From assembly GCA_000403475.2 (NCBI GenBank), contig KE159795.1, positions 1-64,000 of the forward strand: a DNA stretch of 64,000 bases, read 5' to 3'. The notes beneath the pieces are model-generated. The model saw only the letters and a list, made by a program, of their open reading frames with translations. It was not told where the DNA came from and ran no database searches. Numbering within the stretch: position 1 is the stretch's first letter; every line of letters begins with the position of its first letter. The stretch comes from Lachnospiraceae bacterium MD308. Its GTDB lineage: Bacteria > Bacillota > Clostridia > Lachnospirales > Lachnospiraceae. A program made the position numbers and the translations under genes. Of this stretch, positions 17,826 to 27,900 are shown piece by piece.

Positions 17826-17884
17826 CTTATCCCTCCCTTGTCTAATACAAGGTATGACCCGGAGAGCAAAAATATTCCGGGAAT

Positions 17885-18433
17885 TTACTGCTCCATCTGC
17901 CTCCCCAAAAATCCCGCCGCGCAGGAAGCCATCTTCTGCTCAAGCTCAGAAAACTTCTTCTTCGCCTCTTTTGCCAGAAGAATCACTCCCCCGATCACAT
18001 CCCCCTCGCAGAGAATCGGGCTGATTACCTCATGGGCATATTCATCTTCCTGATTCGTAATAATCTTTATGAATTTTTTATCCTCCTCCGATGCCATAAC
18101 CGAATTTCTATCCTCCAACACCCGCTCTAGCTGTTTACTGATATATTTATCCTGCAGCTCTTTCTTCCCGGTGCCTGCAGCCGCCACAATCTGATCCGTA
18201 TCACACACACAGACAAGACATCCCATTGTCTGCGACAGGCTCTCCGCGTACTGCCTAGCAAATGCCGACAACTCTCCGATCGGCGAATATTTTTTCAAGA
18301 TAATCTCGCCTTCCCTGTCAGTAAATATCTCTAATGGGTCGCCTTCACGAATCCGCAGTGTCCTTCGGATCTCCTTTGGAATAACTACTCTTCCCAAATC
18401 ATCGATTCTACGTACAATTCCTGTTGCCTTCAT
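17885..18433 (-). CDS. spoVT: SpoVT-like AbrB-domain transcriptional regulator
   Basis: This 182-residue protein has an AbrB-type swapped-hairpin DNA-binding domain at the N-terminus (MKATGIVRRIDDLGRVVIPK) and a GAF-like C-terminal domain (about 55-182). That matches stage V sporulation protein T, which modulates sigma-G genes in the forespore. The ATG at 18433 follows CGGAGGAATATAT, and the family's conserved start is exactly here; an extended frame to 18502 is not supported. Its position away from the mfd-spoVT pairing of Bacillus is unremarkable in Lachnospiraceae. Confidence 0.88.
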   Translation of the reverse strand: MKATGIVRRIDDLGRVVIPKEIRRTLRIREGDPLEIFTDREGEIILKKYSPIGELSAFARQYAESLSQTMGCLVCVCDTDQIVAAAGTGKKELQDKYISKQLERVLEDRNSVMASEEDKKFIKIITNQEDEYAHEVISPILCEGDVIGGVILLAKEAKKKFSELEQKMASCAAGFLGRQMEQ

Positions 18434-18470
18434 ATATATTCCTCCGTCTTTGTATTCAGATTTGCTGCTA

Positions 18471-19760
18471 TTATCTGTCAAAATTGGAGAAAATATGCAC
18501 ACACTGTCTCACATCTTCTTTTGTACATTCTTCTTTTCCATACCGCGCTTTTTCATACAATTTATGGGCTGTATATAAATCCCTGCTTTTTTGTAATTCA
18601 CCGGCCCTGTAAAATCCCGCCTTACCTTCCAGCTCAAGGGGAGTCTCACTTCCCAGAATGCTTCCCGATGCCCTGCGCCGCACTGCCCGTTTATAAAGCC
18701 TTCGTATCTTCCGGTCCGCCGAAAAAAAACGCTCTTTTTTCAAGCCGTCCTTCTTCCCTCCGCCGCCTTTTCCCTCTTCCCTGCCGAGAAATACCACCTC
18801 GTCCTCCCACTCATCTGAAAAAGCCGCCGCTGCTCTGCGGACCATCGAGAACACCATCTTAATTGCCAGATAAAAAATCCACACCAACATCAGAGCACAG
18901 ACAAACTTCGATGCCGCCTCCATCCACGCAGGAGTCTCCTTCGCCGACGCTTTCATCCGCATCAGCTCCTCCATCATATAATCCGGCTCTATGTTATCTT
19001 CGTAAGCCGCTCCCCCTTCTGCCGCCTCCATCTGCCGAAGATCAAACCTGACCTTTGTCAGCGGTTCCTTCTGATAAACCGCAGCCGGAAGCATAAATAC
19101 AAAAAGCAGTATTACCCCTGTTCCCATAATCCCCATTCCGGTCCTTTTCATAGCATTTACCGGAAGATTGGCAACATAGCGGTTCTTTTCTGCAAACTCC
19201 GAAAGCTTCCAGAGATATCTGTAGGACAGGCTGACGCAAAAGTCCGCTGCCAAAAGAGCAAGCATCACTTCCATCAGGCCGTAACAATTCAGACTGATAA
19301 TCCCCAGATACATAAAGACGAACAGCAAACCATGCAAAAGCCCCGGCTCATCAAGCAAAGCAGGCACATCCAACCACACTGCCGCTTCTGCGACTCCCGC
19401 TTCGCCTGGAAGCTCCCGCATCTTTCTCCTGATCTCTCCCTGCTTAAGCCTCACATAACAGCGGAACAGACAGATGAACGCCGTAATCCATCTCACAAGA
19501 CTGCTGCCGGAAACGGCCCCCATCATCCATACAAGCACCGCCCCCGACAGGCAGAATACCGCCAGGCTCTTACACCTTCTGGCCAATATATCTGTCAGCA
19601 CCACAGGCACCGCAAGCACCATTCCCTGAGCTAAAAACAGGACAAGCCTCTCCCCCTCCATATGCCGGACACCTGCAAAAAGCACAAAGACTCCTTCAAA
19701 TATAAGCATGCTGTGAACCCATGCAAGAAAGCGCAGTCCTAAGCTTTTATTCCCTCTCAT
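18471..19760 (-). CDS. DUF4129 membrane protein of a MoxR-DUF58 operon
   Basis: This 429-residue protein has about six hydrophobic helices in the first 210 residues and another near residue 295. A basic linker follows, and the C-terminus shows the DUF4129 pattern (ARDLYTAHKLYEKARYGKEE-like, with CTKEDV after it). The start ATG overlaps the stop of the DUF58 gene as ATGA. MoxR-DUF58-DUF4129 sets are widespread and tied to envelope or chaperone functions that are poorly defined. No transglutaminase domain is present here. Because the upstream DUF58 gene is interrupted by an IS, expression may now depend on IS read-through. Confidence 0.75.
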   Translation of the reverse strand: MRGNKSLGLRFLAWVHSMLIFEGVFVLFAGVRHMEGERLVLFLAQGMVLAVPVVLTDILARRCKSLAVFCLSGAVLVWMMGAVSGSSLVRWITAFICLFRCYVRLKQGEIRRKMRELPGEAGVAEAAVWLDVPALLDEPGLLHGLLFVFMYLGIISLNCYGLMEVMLALLAADFCVSLSYRYLWKLSEFAEKNRYVANLPVNAMKRTGMGIMGTGVILLFVFMLPAAVYQKEPLTKVRFDLRQMEAAEGGAAYEDNIEPDYMMEELMRMKASAKETPAWMEAASKFVCALMLVWIFYLAIKMVFSMVRRAAAAFSDEWEDEVVFLGREEGKGGGGKKDGLKKERFFSADRKIRRLYKRAVRRRASGSILGSETPLELEGKAGFYRAGELQKSRDLYTAHKLYEKARYGKEECTKEDVRQCVHIFSNFDR

Positions 19761-20151
19761 CCTTCCATCTCCCATTGAAAAATCCTTATTCCCACTGACT
19801 CTTTAAATTTTCGAACGCCCTCACAAGGTGCCGCTTCTCCTGCAAGTTTCGCAGAATCCACCGGTATAACCCACAGAACAGAATTACCCTTTTCCGCCAG
19901 GGATGCAATGGCTCTCTTCGTTTCCTTATCCCGATTCATGGAGACAATGACATAGATAACATTCGCCATAAGCTCCTTCTTCTCCCGCCAAAGCTCCCCG
20001 CATATTCTCTCCGTTTTCCTGTAGATGTCAATCCGGGCAAGCTCCTCATAGAGCCTTTGGATCTGCCCTGCTCCTTCCTTCAAATGAACCTGCCCCATAC
20101 CGTTTCCTGACACCGTAACCTCCATCCGGCCCTTTACCAGCCGTGAAGCTA
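19757..20151 (-). pseudogene. DUF58 protein, C-terminal fragment (split by IS630 element)
   Basis: Codons after the insertion encode ASRLVKGRMEVTVSGNGMGQ and end IRIFQWEMEG, the C-terminal third of a DUF58 (von Willebrand-like) protein. Removing the IS and one TA restores a 378-codon gene with 21426-22166. The stop overlaps the DUF4129 start. No good start or ribosome site lies in this fragment. Confidence 0.88.
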
Positions 20152-20237
20152 GTGTACTGGCCTGTTGATATTTAACTAAATTATTATGGAAATCACAGCT
20201 GTTTTGATGTATAATAAAAGAAACGGCGGTGATTTCT

Positions 20238-21385
20238 ATGGCAAGACCAAAAAAGTATAGCATCCATCTTACAGAAAATGAATTTAAAAAGTTGAAATCT
20301 GTTATCCGTAAGAAGGAAACTTCAAAAACTATTCGCAGCAGATGTCAGATTATTCTCGACCTGGACGAAGCGCATGGAAAAGTTTTGACCCACGAACAAA
20401 GCGCAAGATCCAATGGTGTCTGCATGGCAACTGTCACGAATACTGTATCAAAATACGTGAATGGCGGCATTGATGCCGTTACCGAATTTAAAAGGAGCAT
20501 AAATTCAGATAATGCAAGGCGCAAGGTTGACGGGCGTACAGAAGCCCGGTTGATTGAGCTTGCCTGCGGCCCCGTTCCAGAAGGACACTCCCGGTGGACC
20601 ATCCGCCTGCTCGAGGAAGAATCAAAAGTGATTCTGGAAACTCCTGTAGGCAGGGAGGCAATCCGCAATGCCTTAAAAAAAACAAACTTCGACCTCACAA
20701 AAACGACTACTGGTGCATCCCGGCAAAAGAAGACCCGGAATTCATAGCCTGCATGGAGGATATCCTTGACGTTTATGAACTTCCCTATGATGAAAAATAT
20801 CCGGTTGTGTGTATGGACGAAAAACCATACCAGCTTCTGGGGGAGGCAAGGGAGCCTTTGCCAATGATTCCCGGAAGCAGCCGGAAAACCGATTCGGAAT
20901 ATGTCCGTAATGGCACTGTGAGCATCTTTGCCTTTGTGGAACCACTTGGAGGGGTTCACCATGTGAGTGTCCGGGAACACCGCGCAGCCGTCGACTGGGC
21001 AGAAGAAATCAGGTATCTGGCGGACATCATGTACCCTGATGCCGAGAAGATTATCCTTGTGATGGATAATCTGAACACCCATAAACCAGCTTCCCTGTAC
21101 AAACGGTATCCGCCGGAAGAAGCAAGGCGTATCATTAAAAAGCTGGAGATACATTATACGCCAAAGCATGGAAGCTGGCTGGACATTGCTGAAATAGAGC
21201 TTAATGTAATGACCAGACAATGCCTCAGCCGCCGCATTGCTGAGATAGGACTATTACGCAAAGAACTGTCCGTATGGGAAGCGAAGCGGAATACAGCTGC
21301 GGCAAAGGTCAACTGGCAGTTCAGAACCAGTGATGCCAGAATAAAGCTCAGCTCCCTGTATCCTGTATTTACTACTGCCTCTTAA
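20238..21385 (+). CDS. IS630-family transposase, expressed through a -1 frameshift at an A8 run
   Basis: The first frame (from ATG 20238, after GGCGGTG) encodes an HTH domain: MARPKKYSIHLTENEFKKLK and SARSNGVCMATVTNTVSKYV. It reaches a run of eight A at 20675-20682. Shifting -1 there enters the second frame, which carries the DDE catalytic domain: VVCMDEKPYQ (first Asp), ILVMDNLNTHKP (second Asp) and WLDIAEIELNV (Glu). The protein joins logically as ..RNALKK/NKLRPHKNDYW. Programmed frameshifting is common in this family, so I read this as an active arrangement and not decay. A start at GTG 20229 is possible but less likely. Confidence 0.85.
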
Positions 21386-21397
21386 TGAGGCGGTAGT
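21371..21397 (+). terminator. Stem-loop at transposase 3' end
   Basis: ACTACTGCCTC pairs with GAGGCGGTAGT around TTAAT and overlaps the transposase stop (TAA at 21383-21385). It could end IS transcription or shield against outside transcripts; there is no strong T-run. Confidence 0.5.
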
Positions 21398-21425
21398 AAT
21401 GCTAAATATCAACAGGTCAGTACAC

Positions 21426-22166
21426 TAGTGAAGCCACGATACGGATACCTTCCTCATTCAGCTTATCCCGCCGGATCATTCCCGTATCCTCCGTGTCCAA
21501 AATCAGCTTCATCCGGATATCCGTAGTAGCATCAAACTGATTCACCAAAAGCCCCTGCCCCTTCGCAGATGCCTTCCAGTTAATCTGATGCATCGGATCT
21601 GAGGGACGATAATCCCGTATTCCCGAAAAACAAAAAGGATCGGGAAACACCCTTTGCTCCGTCGCCGTCATACCTGAGATAGCTCTGCACAAAAGCGCTA
21701 TCCGCCGGCTGTCCACAGGCTTTGGATACACAAATATAGACGTCCGGAACATCCGGTCATCATGAAAGCTTTTGCGGAAGAAAAAGTCATATCCGATAAC
21801 ATCTGCCTTCCTAAGCTCATAATACCCTCTTTTCCCGCACACAAAAGGAAGTCTCCGAATCACCTTCTGGCGGGCGAAAAGCGAGAAAATATCTCTCCGA
21901 TAGCTTTGATCTGTCACATTGGCATTCTCTTTTGCCTCACCGGAAAATTTAAGTGCCCGGTCTACTGCCAGATTCACCTCCAGCACCGGCAGCGGCAATA
22001 GCTTGTCGTTGGTAATCTCCTCCCTCAAAAAAGCAGTATCTCCTTCATACACGGCATGGGTCTCAAATCTGGCCACAATGCCAAGCTTGCGGTTCCAGTA
22101 CTTCTTATACAAAATCTGTTGTAATATACAGAATCCTCCAACCCCCATAAGCAGTAAAAACAGCAT
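21426..22166 (-). pseudogene. DUF58 protein, N-terminal fragment (split by IS630 element)
   Basis: This piece encodes a hydrophobic N-terminus (MLFLLLMGVGGFCILQQILY) and the core DUF58 motif FSGIRDYRPSDPMHQINWKA, then TDIRMKLILDTED. It reads into the IS after IVASL and stops two codons later. It begins 15 bp after the moxR stop. With the C-terminal piece it makes a 377-residue protein of normal family length. The truncated product keeps the DUF58 signature but loses the end of the vWA-like fold. Confidence 0.9.
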
Positions 22167-22180
22167 AATCTTTCACCCTC

Positions 22181-23125
22181 TTATCGTCTTTCCCAATCTT
22201 CTGTCGGGAGCGCCACAGTTTCTAATATCTCCTGAACCACCTTTTCCTCGCTCCGTCCCCCTTCCGAAGATACAGACAGGCTGAGCCGGTGGGAAAGCAC
22301 CGGCACTGCCACGCTCTTTATATCTTCCGGAACTATGTACTTTCGCCCTTCTGTCATGGCAAACCCCTGCGCTGCACGTACAAATGCAATCGTCCCTCTC
22401 GGACTGACCCCATGGATGACCCTTCCATGCGTTCTCGTTCCATGGACTACCTCTATCATATATCTCAAAAGTTCTTGGTGGATATATACGTGACGACACT
22501 CCTCCTGAAGCCTAAGAAGCTCCCTGCCGCCGCAGAGACTTCCAAGCTCCTCCAACGGTTCCGCAAGAAGGAATCTCTCTACCATGGAAAGCTCCTGCCC
22601 CTGCGTCATATCCTCCATAGATATCCGCATGAGAAAGCGGTCCATCTGCGCTTCCGGCAGCGGAAAAGTCCCAAGCGTCTCCAACGGATTCTGGGTGGCT
22701 ATCACAAAAAACGGCTCTGCAAGCTTCCTTGTCACTCCGTCTACCGTAACCTGGTGCTCTGCCATACACTCTAAAAGACTGCTCTGGGTCTTGGGCGTTG
22801 CGCGGTTGATCTCGTCCGCCAGAAGGATATTGCAAAACACCGGTCCTTCCCGGAACACAAACTCCCCCTCCTTGGCGTCAAAATAATTAAGCCCCGTCAC
22901 GTCTGACGGGAGCAGATCCGGAGTAAACTGCACTCTCCCAAACTTCGCATCCACCGACTTCGCAAGAGATTTCGCAAGCACCGTTTTCCCGGTTCCCGGC
23001 ACATCTTCCAAAAGCACATGCCCTCTTGCCAAAAGTGCAGTGAGAATCAGCTTTACTGTTCCCTCGTTTCCAATCATTACCTTCCCGATATTATCCTGAA
23101 GATTTTTTAGAATCCCAACTTCCAT
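22181..23125 (-). CDS. MoxR-family AAA+ ATPase
   Basis: This 314-residue ATPase has Walker A EDVPGTGKTVLAKSL, Walker B ILLADEINRATPKTQSSLLE, sensor 1 FFVIATQNPLE and arginine-finger/sensor 2 regions (DRFLMRISM). MoxR proteins act as chaperone-like partners of vWA/DUF58 proteins, the gene immediately downstream. The ATG at 23125 is preceded by GCAGGAGGG; a longer frame to 23257 has no such site and overlaps the yqeY promoter. With DUF58 broken, this ATPase may lack its partner. Confidence 0.88.
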   Translation of the reverse strand: MEVGILKNLQDNIGKVMIGNEGTVKLILTALLARGHVLLEDVPGTGKTVLAKSLAKSVDAKFGRVQFTPDLLPSDVTGLNYFDAKEGEFVFREGPVFCNILLADEINRATPKTQSSLLECMAEHQVTVDGVTRKLAEPFFVIATQNPLETLGTFPLPEAQMDRFLMRISMEDMTQGQELSMVERFLLAEPLEELGSLCGGRELLRLQEECRHVYIHQELLRYMIEVVHGTRTHGRVIHGVSPRGTIAFVRAAQGFAMTEGRKYIVPEDIKSVAVPVLSHRLSLSVSSEGGRSEEKVVQEILETVALPTEDWERR

Positions 23126-23195
23126 CTTCTTTCCCTCCTGCATCATGTTCTCACACAAGTATACCATATTATCCTTTTTTTGGATACTTTCGAAC

Positions 23196-23224
23196 TTGTC
23201 AATCGAATGACTATCTGCTAAAAT
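23196..23224 (+). promoter_or_regulatory. Candidate sigma-A promoter for yqeY
   Basis: TTGTCA (23196-23201) and TAAAAT (23219-23224) are separated by 17 bp, 35 bp upstream of the yqeY start. Confidence 0.6.
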
Positions 23225-23259
23225 GTGTACCATATTCATTGAGAATGGAGGAATCAATC

Positions 23260-23706
23260 ATGAGTAAAATCGATGAAGTGAGAGCTGACATGGTCAAAGC
23301 AATGAAAGCTGGTGACAAAGGAAAAAAGGACACATTGTCACTTTTATTGTCCGCACTGAAAAATAAAGCGATCGACAAGAGGGAAGACCTGACTCCCGAA
23401 GAAGAGACGCAGGTTATTCTAAAAGAAATCAAACAAGTAAAAGAAACTCTGGATATGACGCCCGCAGAACGCGAAGACATCATCAAAGAATGTACCGACC
23501 GTTTGAACGTGTTGAACGAATACGCACCAAAGATGATGGATGAAGCCGAGATCCGCGAGGTCATAAAAACTGTCCTTACTGAGATTGGCATTGATGCCCC
23601 CACCGCAAAAGATAAAGGCAAGATTATGAAAGTACTCATGCCAAAAGTTAAGGGCAAGGCCGACGGTAAACTGGTGAATGACATATTTACCACATTTTTA
23701 CAGTAA
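23260..23706 (+). CDS. yqeY: GatB/YqeY domain protein
   Basis: This 148-residue helical protein begins MSKIDEVRADMVKAMKAGDK and has the conserved DTLSLLLSALKNKAID and a C-terminal KGKADGKLVNDIF helix. This is the stand-alone YqeY fold related to the tail of GatB of the tRNA amidotransferase. A tRNA-linked role is presumed but unproven. GGAGG at 23248-23252 precedes the ATG at 23260. It is one of the few plus-strand genes in this part and is monocistronic, with a promoter and terminators on each side. Confidence 0.88.
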   Translation: MSKIDEVRADMVKAMKAGDKGKKDTLSLLLSALKNKAIDKREDLTPEEETQVILKEIKQVKETLDMTPAEREDIIKECTDRLNVLNEYAPKMMDEAEIREVIKTVLTEIGIDAPTAKDKGKIMKVLMPKVKGKADGKLVNDIFTTFLQ

Positions 23707-23723
23707 TTTTTAGAAACAGATAG

Positions 23724-23790
23724 GGGGAGGCTTATTTTTATAAATCCTCCCCAGAATTAAGGCCGGGAATTTGTTATTAGATTCCCGGCC
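23724..23790. terminator. Two consecutive terminator stems between convergent genes
   Basis: GGGGAGG/CCTCCCC (23724-23730 and 23746-23752) and GGCCGGGAAT/ATTCCCGGCC (23761-23770 and 23781-23790) lie between yqeY (plus) and the PrsA-like gene (minus). They probably act in both directions. Confidence 0.7.
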
Positions 23791-23824
23791 TGTGATTTAC
23801 CTATTTATATTCTTTTTTCAAAAT

Positions 23825-24898
23825 TTATTCTTCTGCCTCATCGCCTTCTATTTTATCATCCGTCTGTACTTCATCCGCATAAGGCTCTTTTTCCGCCTGC
23901 TTCATCGTCACTCCCAAAGCGTTGAAATCAATCTTCTTCCAGGCCTTTTTATTTACCTCCGTCTTCGCCTCTTTCAGCCACTTATCCGTCACTTCTGTAA
24001 ACAGTTCATTCTCTCGCTCCGTGATAATGTCCTTTTTCTTATCTTCCGTGGCATCCTTATCCATAAGGCTTGTAACCCTTGCAACATAACATCCGTTATC
24101 TGCTTCAATTACATCCGTCACTTCTCCTTTATCAAGAGCGTCCGCCGCTTTTGTAAGCTCTGCATTAGGTGACTGGGATTCCGCATCAAAAGTAGCATCC
24201 TGAGACTCTACGCCTGCCTCTCCTGCAAGCTCTAAGAACTTTTTGCCGTCCGCTTTCGCACTTTTGGCAAAGCTCTCCGCTTTCTCCTTTACCGCTGCTT
24301 TTTCTTCATCGGTCATATCCTCCGAGGTATCCCCCTCCTCTTTCTTATAAGAGAACAGTACATAATCCATCTTCTTCTGGGCAGCTTCCGCATCGGACAC
24401 ATTCGTATCCACATCCTTCTGAATCGCTGCGCGCATACGGTCTTCCACAGCCATCAGCGTAAGCATGCGCTCGACTGCCTCCTTATTGGACATAATCTTT
24501 TCCTTATTTTCCAGGGAATTATCCTCATCAAACTCCTTCGACGCTTTTTTTACCAATTCCTTTTCAGCGTCCGAAAGCGAAACGTTATAATCCTTCATAT
24601 GCTGCTCAAGTACAAGCATCCGTTTGAGGTCATCCTGAATAGACTCTTTCACAGACTCCTCATAGGTCTTGTTTTTATCCGCCTCTGTATTCCACATATT
24701 GTTTCCCATATATGCAAAATAAGTCTCATACTGCGCCTGGGTGTATCGTGCATAAAAATTGGCCACATCCGCCGTAAGCTGTGAATCATTCACTTTCAAA
24801 ACCACCTCATTAGGGTTTGCCGAAATCAGGCTGCATCCGCTCAGAGAGGAAAAAGCAACCGTCAGCGCCATGGCAATTATCAATAATCTTTTTTTCAT
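23825..24898 (-). CDS. PrsA/SurA-like lipoprotein foldase
   Basis: This 357-residue lipoprotein has signal peptide MKKRLLIIAMALTVAFSSLS followed by lipobox GC. An N-terminal SurA-type helical segment (about 30-150) is followed by a degenerate parvulin-like region (DYVLFSYKKEEGDTSEDMTD to TDVIEADNGCYVARVTSLMD) and an acidic C-terminus. The protein should sit on the outer face of the membrane and help fold secreted proteins. Classical parvulin catalytic residues are not clear, so it may be chaperone-only. It lies downstream of mfd, separated by about 50 bp. Confidence 0.8.
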   Translation of the reverse strand: MKKRLLIIAMALTVAFSSLSGCSLISANPNEVVLKVNDSQLTADVANFYARYTQAQYETYFAYMGNNMWNTEADKNKTYEESVKESIQDDLKRMLVLEQHMKDYNVSLSDAEKELVKKASKEFDEDNSLENKEKIMSNKEAVERMLTLMAVEDRMRAAIQKDVDTNVSDAEAAQKKMDYVLFSYKKEEGDTSEDMTDEEKAAVKEKAESFAKSAKADGKKFLELAGEAGVESQDATFDAESQSPNAELTKAADALDKGEVTDVIEADNGCYVARVTSLMDKDATEDKKKDIITERENELFTEVTDKWLKEAKTEVNKKAWKKIDFNALGVTMKQAEKEPYADEVQTDDKIEGDEAEE

Positions 24899-24949
24899 AG
24901 TATCCGAATCCTCCTTGGTACCTGTTAACTTATATATTATACATTCTTT

Positions 24950-27900
24950 CTAACATTCTATCAATCCTTTTATTTCATTTAACATATTTTTCACAACCTC
25001 TATAGAGCTTTGCTGGATTTCTTTTTTATTCTTGTTCAGCTTCCGATAGACAAAACACGGCGCCTGTGTATCTGTTTTCAGCACCAGTTCCCCTTTATGC
25101 CGCTTAATCAGCTCCGGAATTTTTTCCGGATGCACTTTCGCCTTTTCGAACATCGTAAATGTATAGGTCTCTCCCTTCTGCTCCACTGCCGTAACATAGG
25201 AACTGTGTGCCTCTGCTTTCAAAGCAGCCACCGCAAGAAGCTTCTCCACCTTCTTCGGTATATCTCCGAACCGGTCTATAAGCTCCTCTGTCATATCCTC
25301 CATTTCTTCCCCGGACTCTATCGCTGCAATACGTTTGTAGATATCAAGTTTCTGGTACTCGTTAGGGATATAACTGTCGGGAATATATGCATCTACATTC
25401 AGATCAATGGTTGTGGTATAATTCTCTTCCTCAGCCTCCCCCTTCAGATACCGTACCGCCTCATTCAGCATCTTACAGTAGAGATCGTATCCCACCGCCT
25501 CCATATGTCCGTGCTGCTCTGCTCCCAAAAGATTACCCGCTCCGCGAATCTCCAAATCCCGCATGGCAATCTTAATACCAGAACCCAAATCCGTAAATTC
25601 CCGAATTGCCGCCAACCGCTTTTCAGCCACCTCTTTCAGCAGCTTATCCCTTCGGTAAAGAAGAAACGCATATGCCATACGGTTTGAGCGCCCCACACGC
25701 CCCCTTAACTGGTAGAGCTGAGACAGCCCCAGCCGGTCTGCATCATGAATAATCATCGTATTTACATTGGAGATATCAAGCCCTGTCTCAATAATCGTCG
25801 TAGAGACAAGCACATCAATCTCCCCATTGATGAAGTCATACATGATCCGCTCTAACTCCCGCTCCTTCATCTGCCCATGTGCGAATGCAACATTAAGTTC
25901 AGGCACAAGTTTCTGGACATTCGCTGTCACCTCTGCAATGTCCTCCACCCGGTTATAGACATAATACACCTGCCCCTGTCTTGCACACTCCCGCTCAATG
26001 GCCTCCCGAACCATCTCATCATTGTATTCCATGACATAAGTCTGGATCGGAAGCCGGTCATTGGGAGCCTCCTCTAACACGCTCATATCCCGGATTCCGA
26101 TGAGACTCATATGAAGCGTCCGCGGAATAGGGGTGGCTGTCAGCGTCAGCACATCTACGTTTTCCTTCATCTTTTTGATTTTTTCCTTGTGCTGCACTCC
26201 GAAGCGCTGCTCCTCATCAATAATGAGAAGTCCCAAATCCTTGAACTTCATATCATTTCCAAGCACTCTGTGGGTGCCGATCACAACATCCACAAGACCC
26301 CTTTTCAGATCCTCGACCGTTTTCTTCTGCTGGGCGGGAGTCCGGAATCTGCACATCAAATCTACCCGCACCGGAAAATCCTTCATCCGCTGCAAAAATG
26401 TATTGTAGTGCTGCTGTGCCAGAATCGTAGTCGGCACCAGATACACTACCTGTTTATCCTCCTGCACCGCCTTGAATGCAGCCCGAATCGCAATCTCAGT
26501 CTTGCCATACCCGACGTCTCCGCAGATTAAGCGGTCCATAATCTTTTTGCTTCTCATATCCCGCTTCACCGCCTCGATGGCAAGAACCTGATCCTCCGTC
26601 TCCTCAAAGGGGAACATCTCCTCGAACTCCTTCTGCCAGACCGTATCCTCGCCATACTGATAGCCTTCCGCCTTCTCCCTTGCCGCATAAAGCTCTACCA
26701 GGTCTTTTGCAATCTCCTTTACCGCTCCCCGCACCCGGCTTTTCGTGCGGTTCCACTCCTGGGTTCCTAGACTGTTAAGCCTCGGCTTTTTCGCATCTGC
26801 ATTGGCGTACTTCTGAATCAGGTCAAGCTGCGTCGCAGGGATATATAGATTTCCACCCTTTGCATAAGAGATTTTCATGTAATCTTTGGATATCTTGTCA
26901 ATCTCAATCTTTTCGATGCCCTGATAAATCCCAAGTCCATGACTCTCATGAACCACGTAATCACCGGGCTTTAATTCTGCAAAGCTCTGAATTTTACGTC
27001 CTTCATATACCCGGCGCTTTCTTTTTTTCTTTACCTTTCCGAAGATATCTGTCTCCGAGATAACAGTGAATTTAAGCAGGGGATACTCATACCCTTCTGC
27101 CACATGACCGTACACGGTCATGATCTCGCCCGGTTTTACCTCCCGTTCCATGTCATCGCTGTAAAAGCTGCTTAGATTATAATCCCGAAGATCCTCCGCC
27201 AAGCGCTTCGCCCTTGTGCGCGAGCCCGACAGAAGCACTACCCGGTATCCGTTTCGCTTAAGTCTTTTTAAGTCCTGGGTCAGCATATCAAAGCTATTGT
27301 TATACGGATTCACACTTCTCGTCTGAATATTGTAAGTCTCCCGCACCGCAAAGCCCGCGCAGCGCATATCCAACGCCAAAAAACCGATGCTCCGGTAACC
27401 GTTGATCCACTGTACAATTTCCTGTGATGTATAAAGCTTCGCCTCCCCGTCAGTCATCTCGTATCCGCTCTCTACCCGCTTCTTTTGCGCCTCCATGAAT
27501 TCTTCTTCCACGCCCTGTCCCTTTTCCATAAGACGGAACGGCTCATCTAAAAACAGAAGCGTATCTTCTCTGTCAAAATATTCCAGAAACGACACATCTC
27601 TCTCCCCGTTCTCCGGGTACTCTATCGCCGGGTAAATCACAGCCTCCGTAAGGTTTTCTATAGACCGCTGCGTCTCTGCATCAAAAGTACGGATGGAATC
27701 CACCTCGTCTCCCCACAGCTCAATACGCACCGGCAGCTCTCCGGTAAGAGGATAGATGTCGAGTATCCCGCCCCGCACAGCGAACTGGCCGGGCCCTTCT
27801 ACCTGCTCCTCTCTGTCATACCCGATTCCGGAAAGCTGCCGGGTGAGCTGATCCATGTCAACCGGTTCGCCATACGCAATGCGTATCACACGCTTCTTGA

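Larger units (their letters stand above)
20152..21425 (+). mobile_element. Complete IS630-family insertion sequence (1274 bp)
   Basis: The element is bounded by near-perfect inverted repeats (GTGTACTGGCCTGTTGATAT on the left, GTGTACTGACCTGTTGATAT on the right, read inward) and by a TA duplication (20150-20151 and 21426-21427), the hallmark of IS630/Tc1-mariner transposition. It carries one transposase split over two frames. A stem-loop follows the transposase stop. The DUF58 codons on both sides are otherwise undamaged, implying a recent insertion. Confidence 0.93.

Noticed and set aside
20345-21220. A 291-codon open frame antisense to the IS630 transposase
   Set aside because: No recognisable domain, no ribosome site; it mirrors the real transposase whose DDE motif and frameshift are clear.
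20238-21385. Transposase as a decayed pseudogene because it is in two frames
   Set aside because: Both frames are free of other damage, meet at an A8 slip site, and the inverted ends and TA duplication are intact.
25010-25687. A 225-codon open frame antisense to mfd
   Set aside because: Shadow of the conserved mfd translocase region; no start signal.
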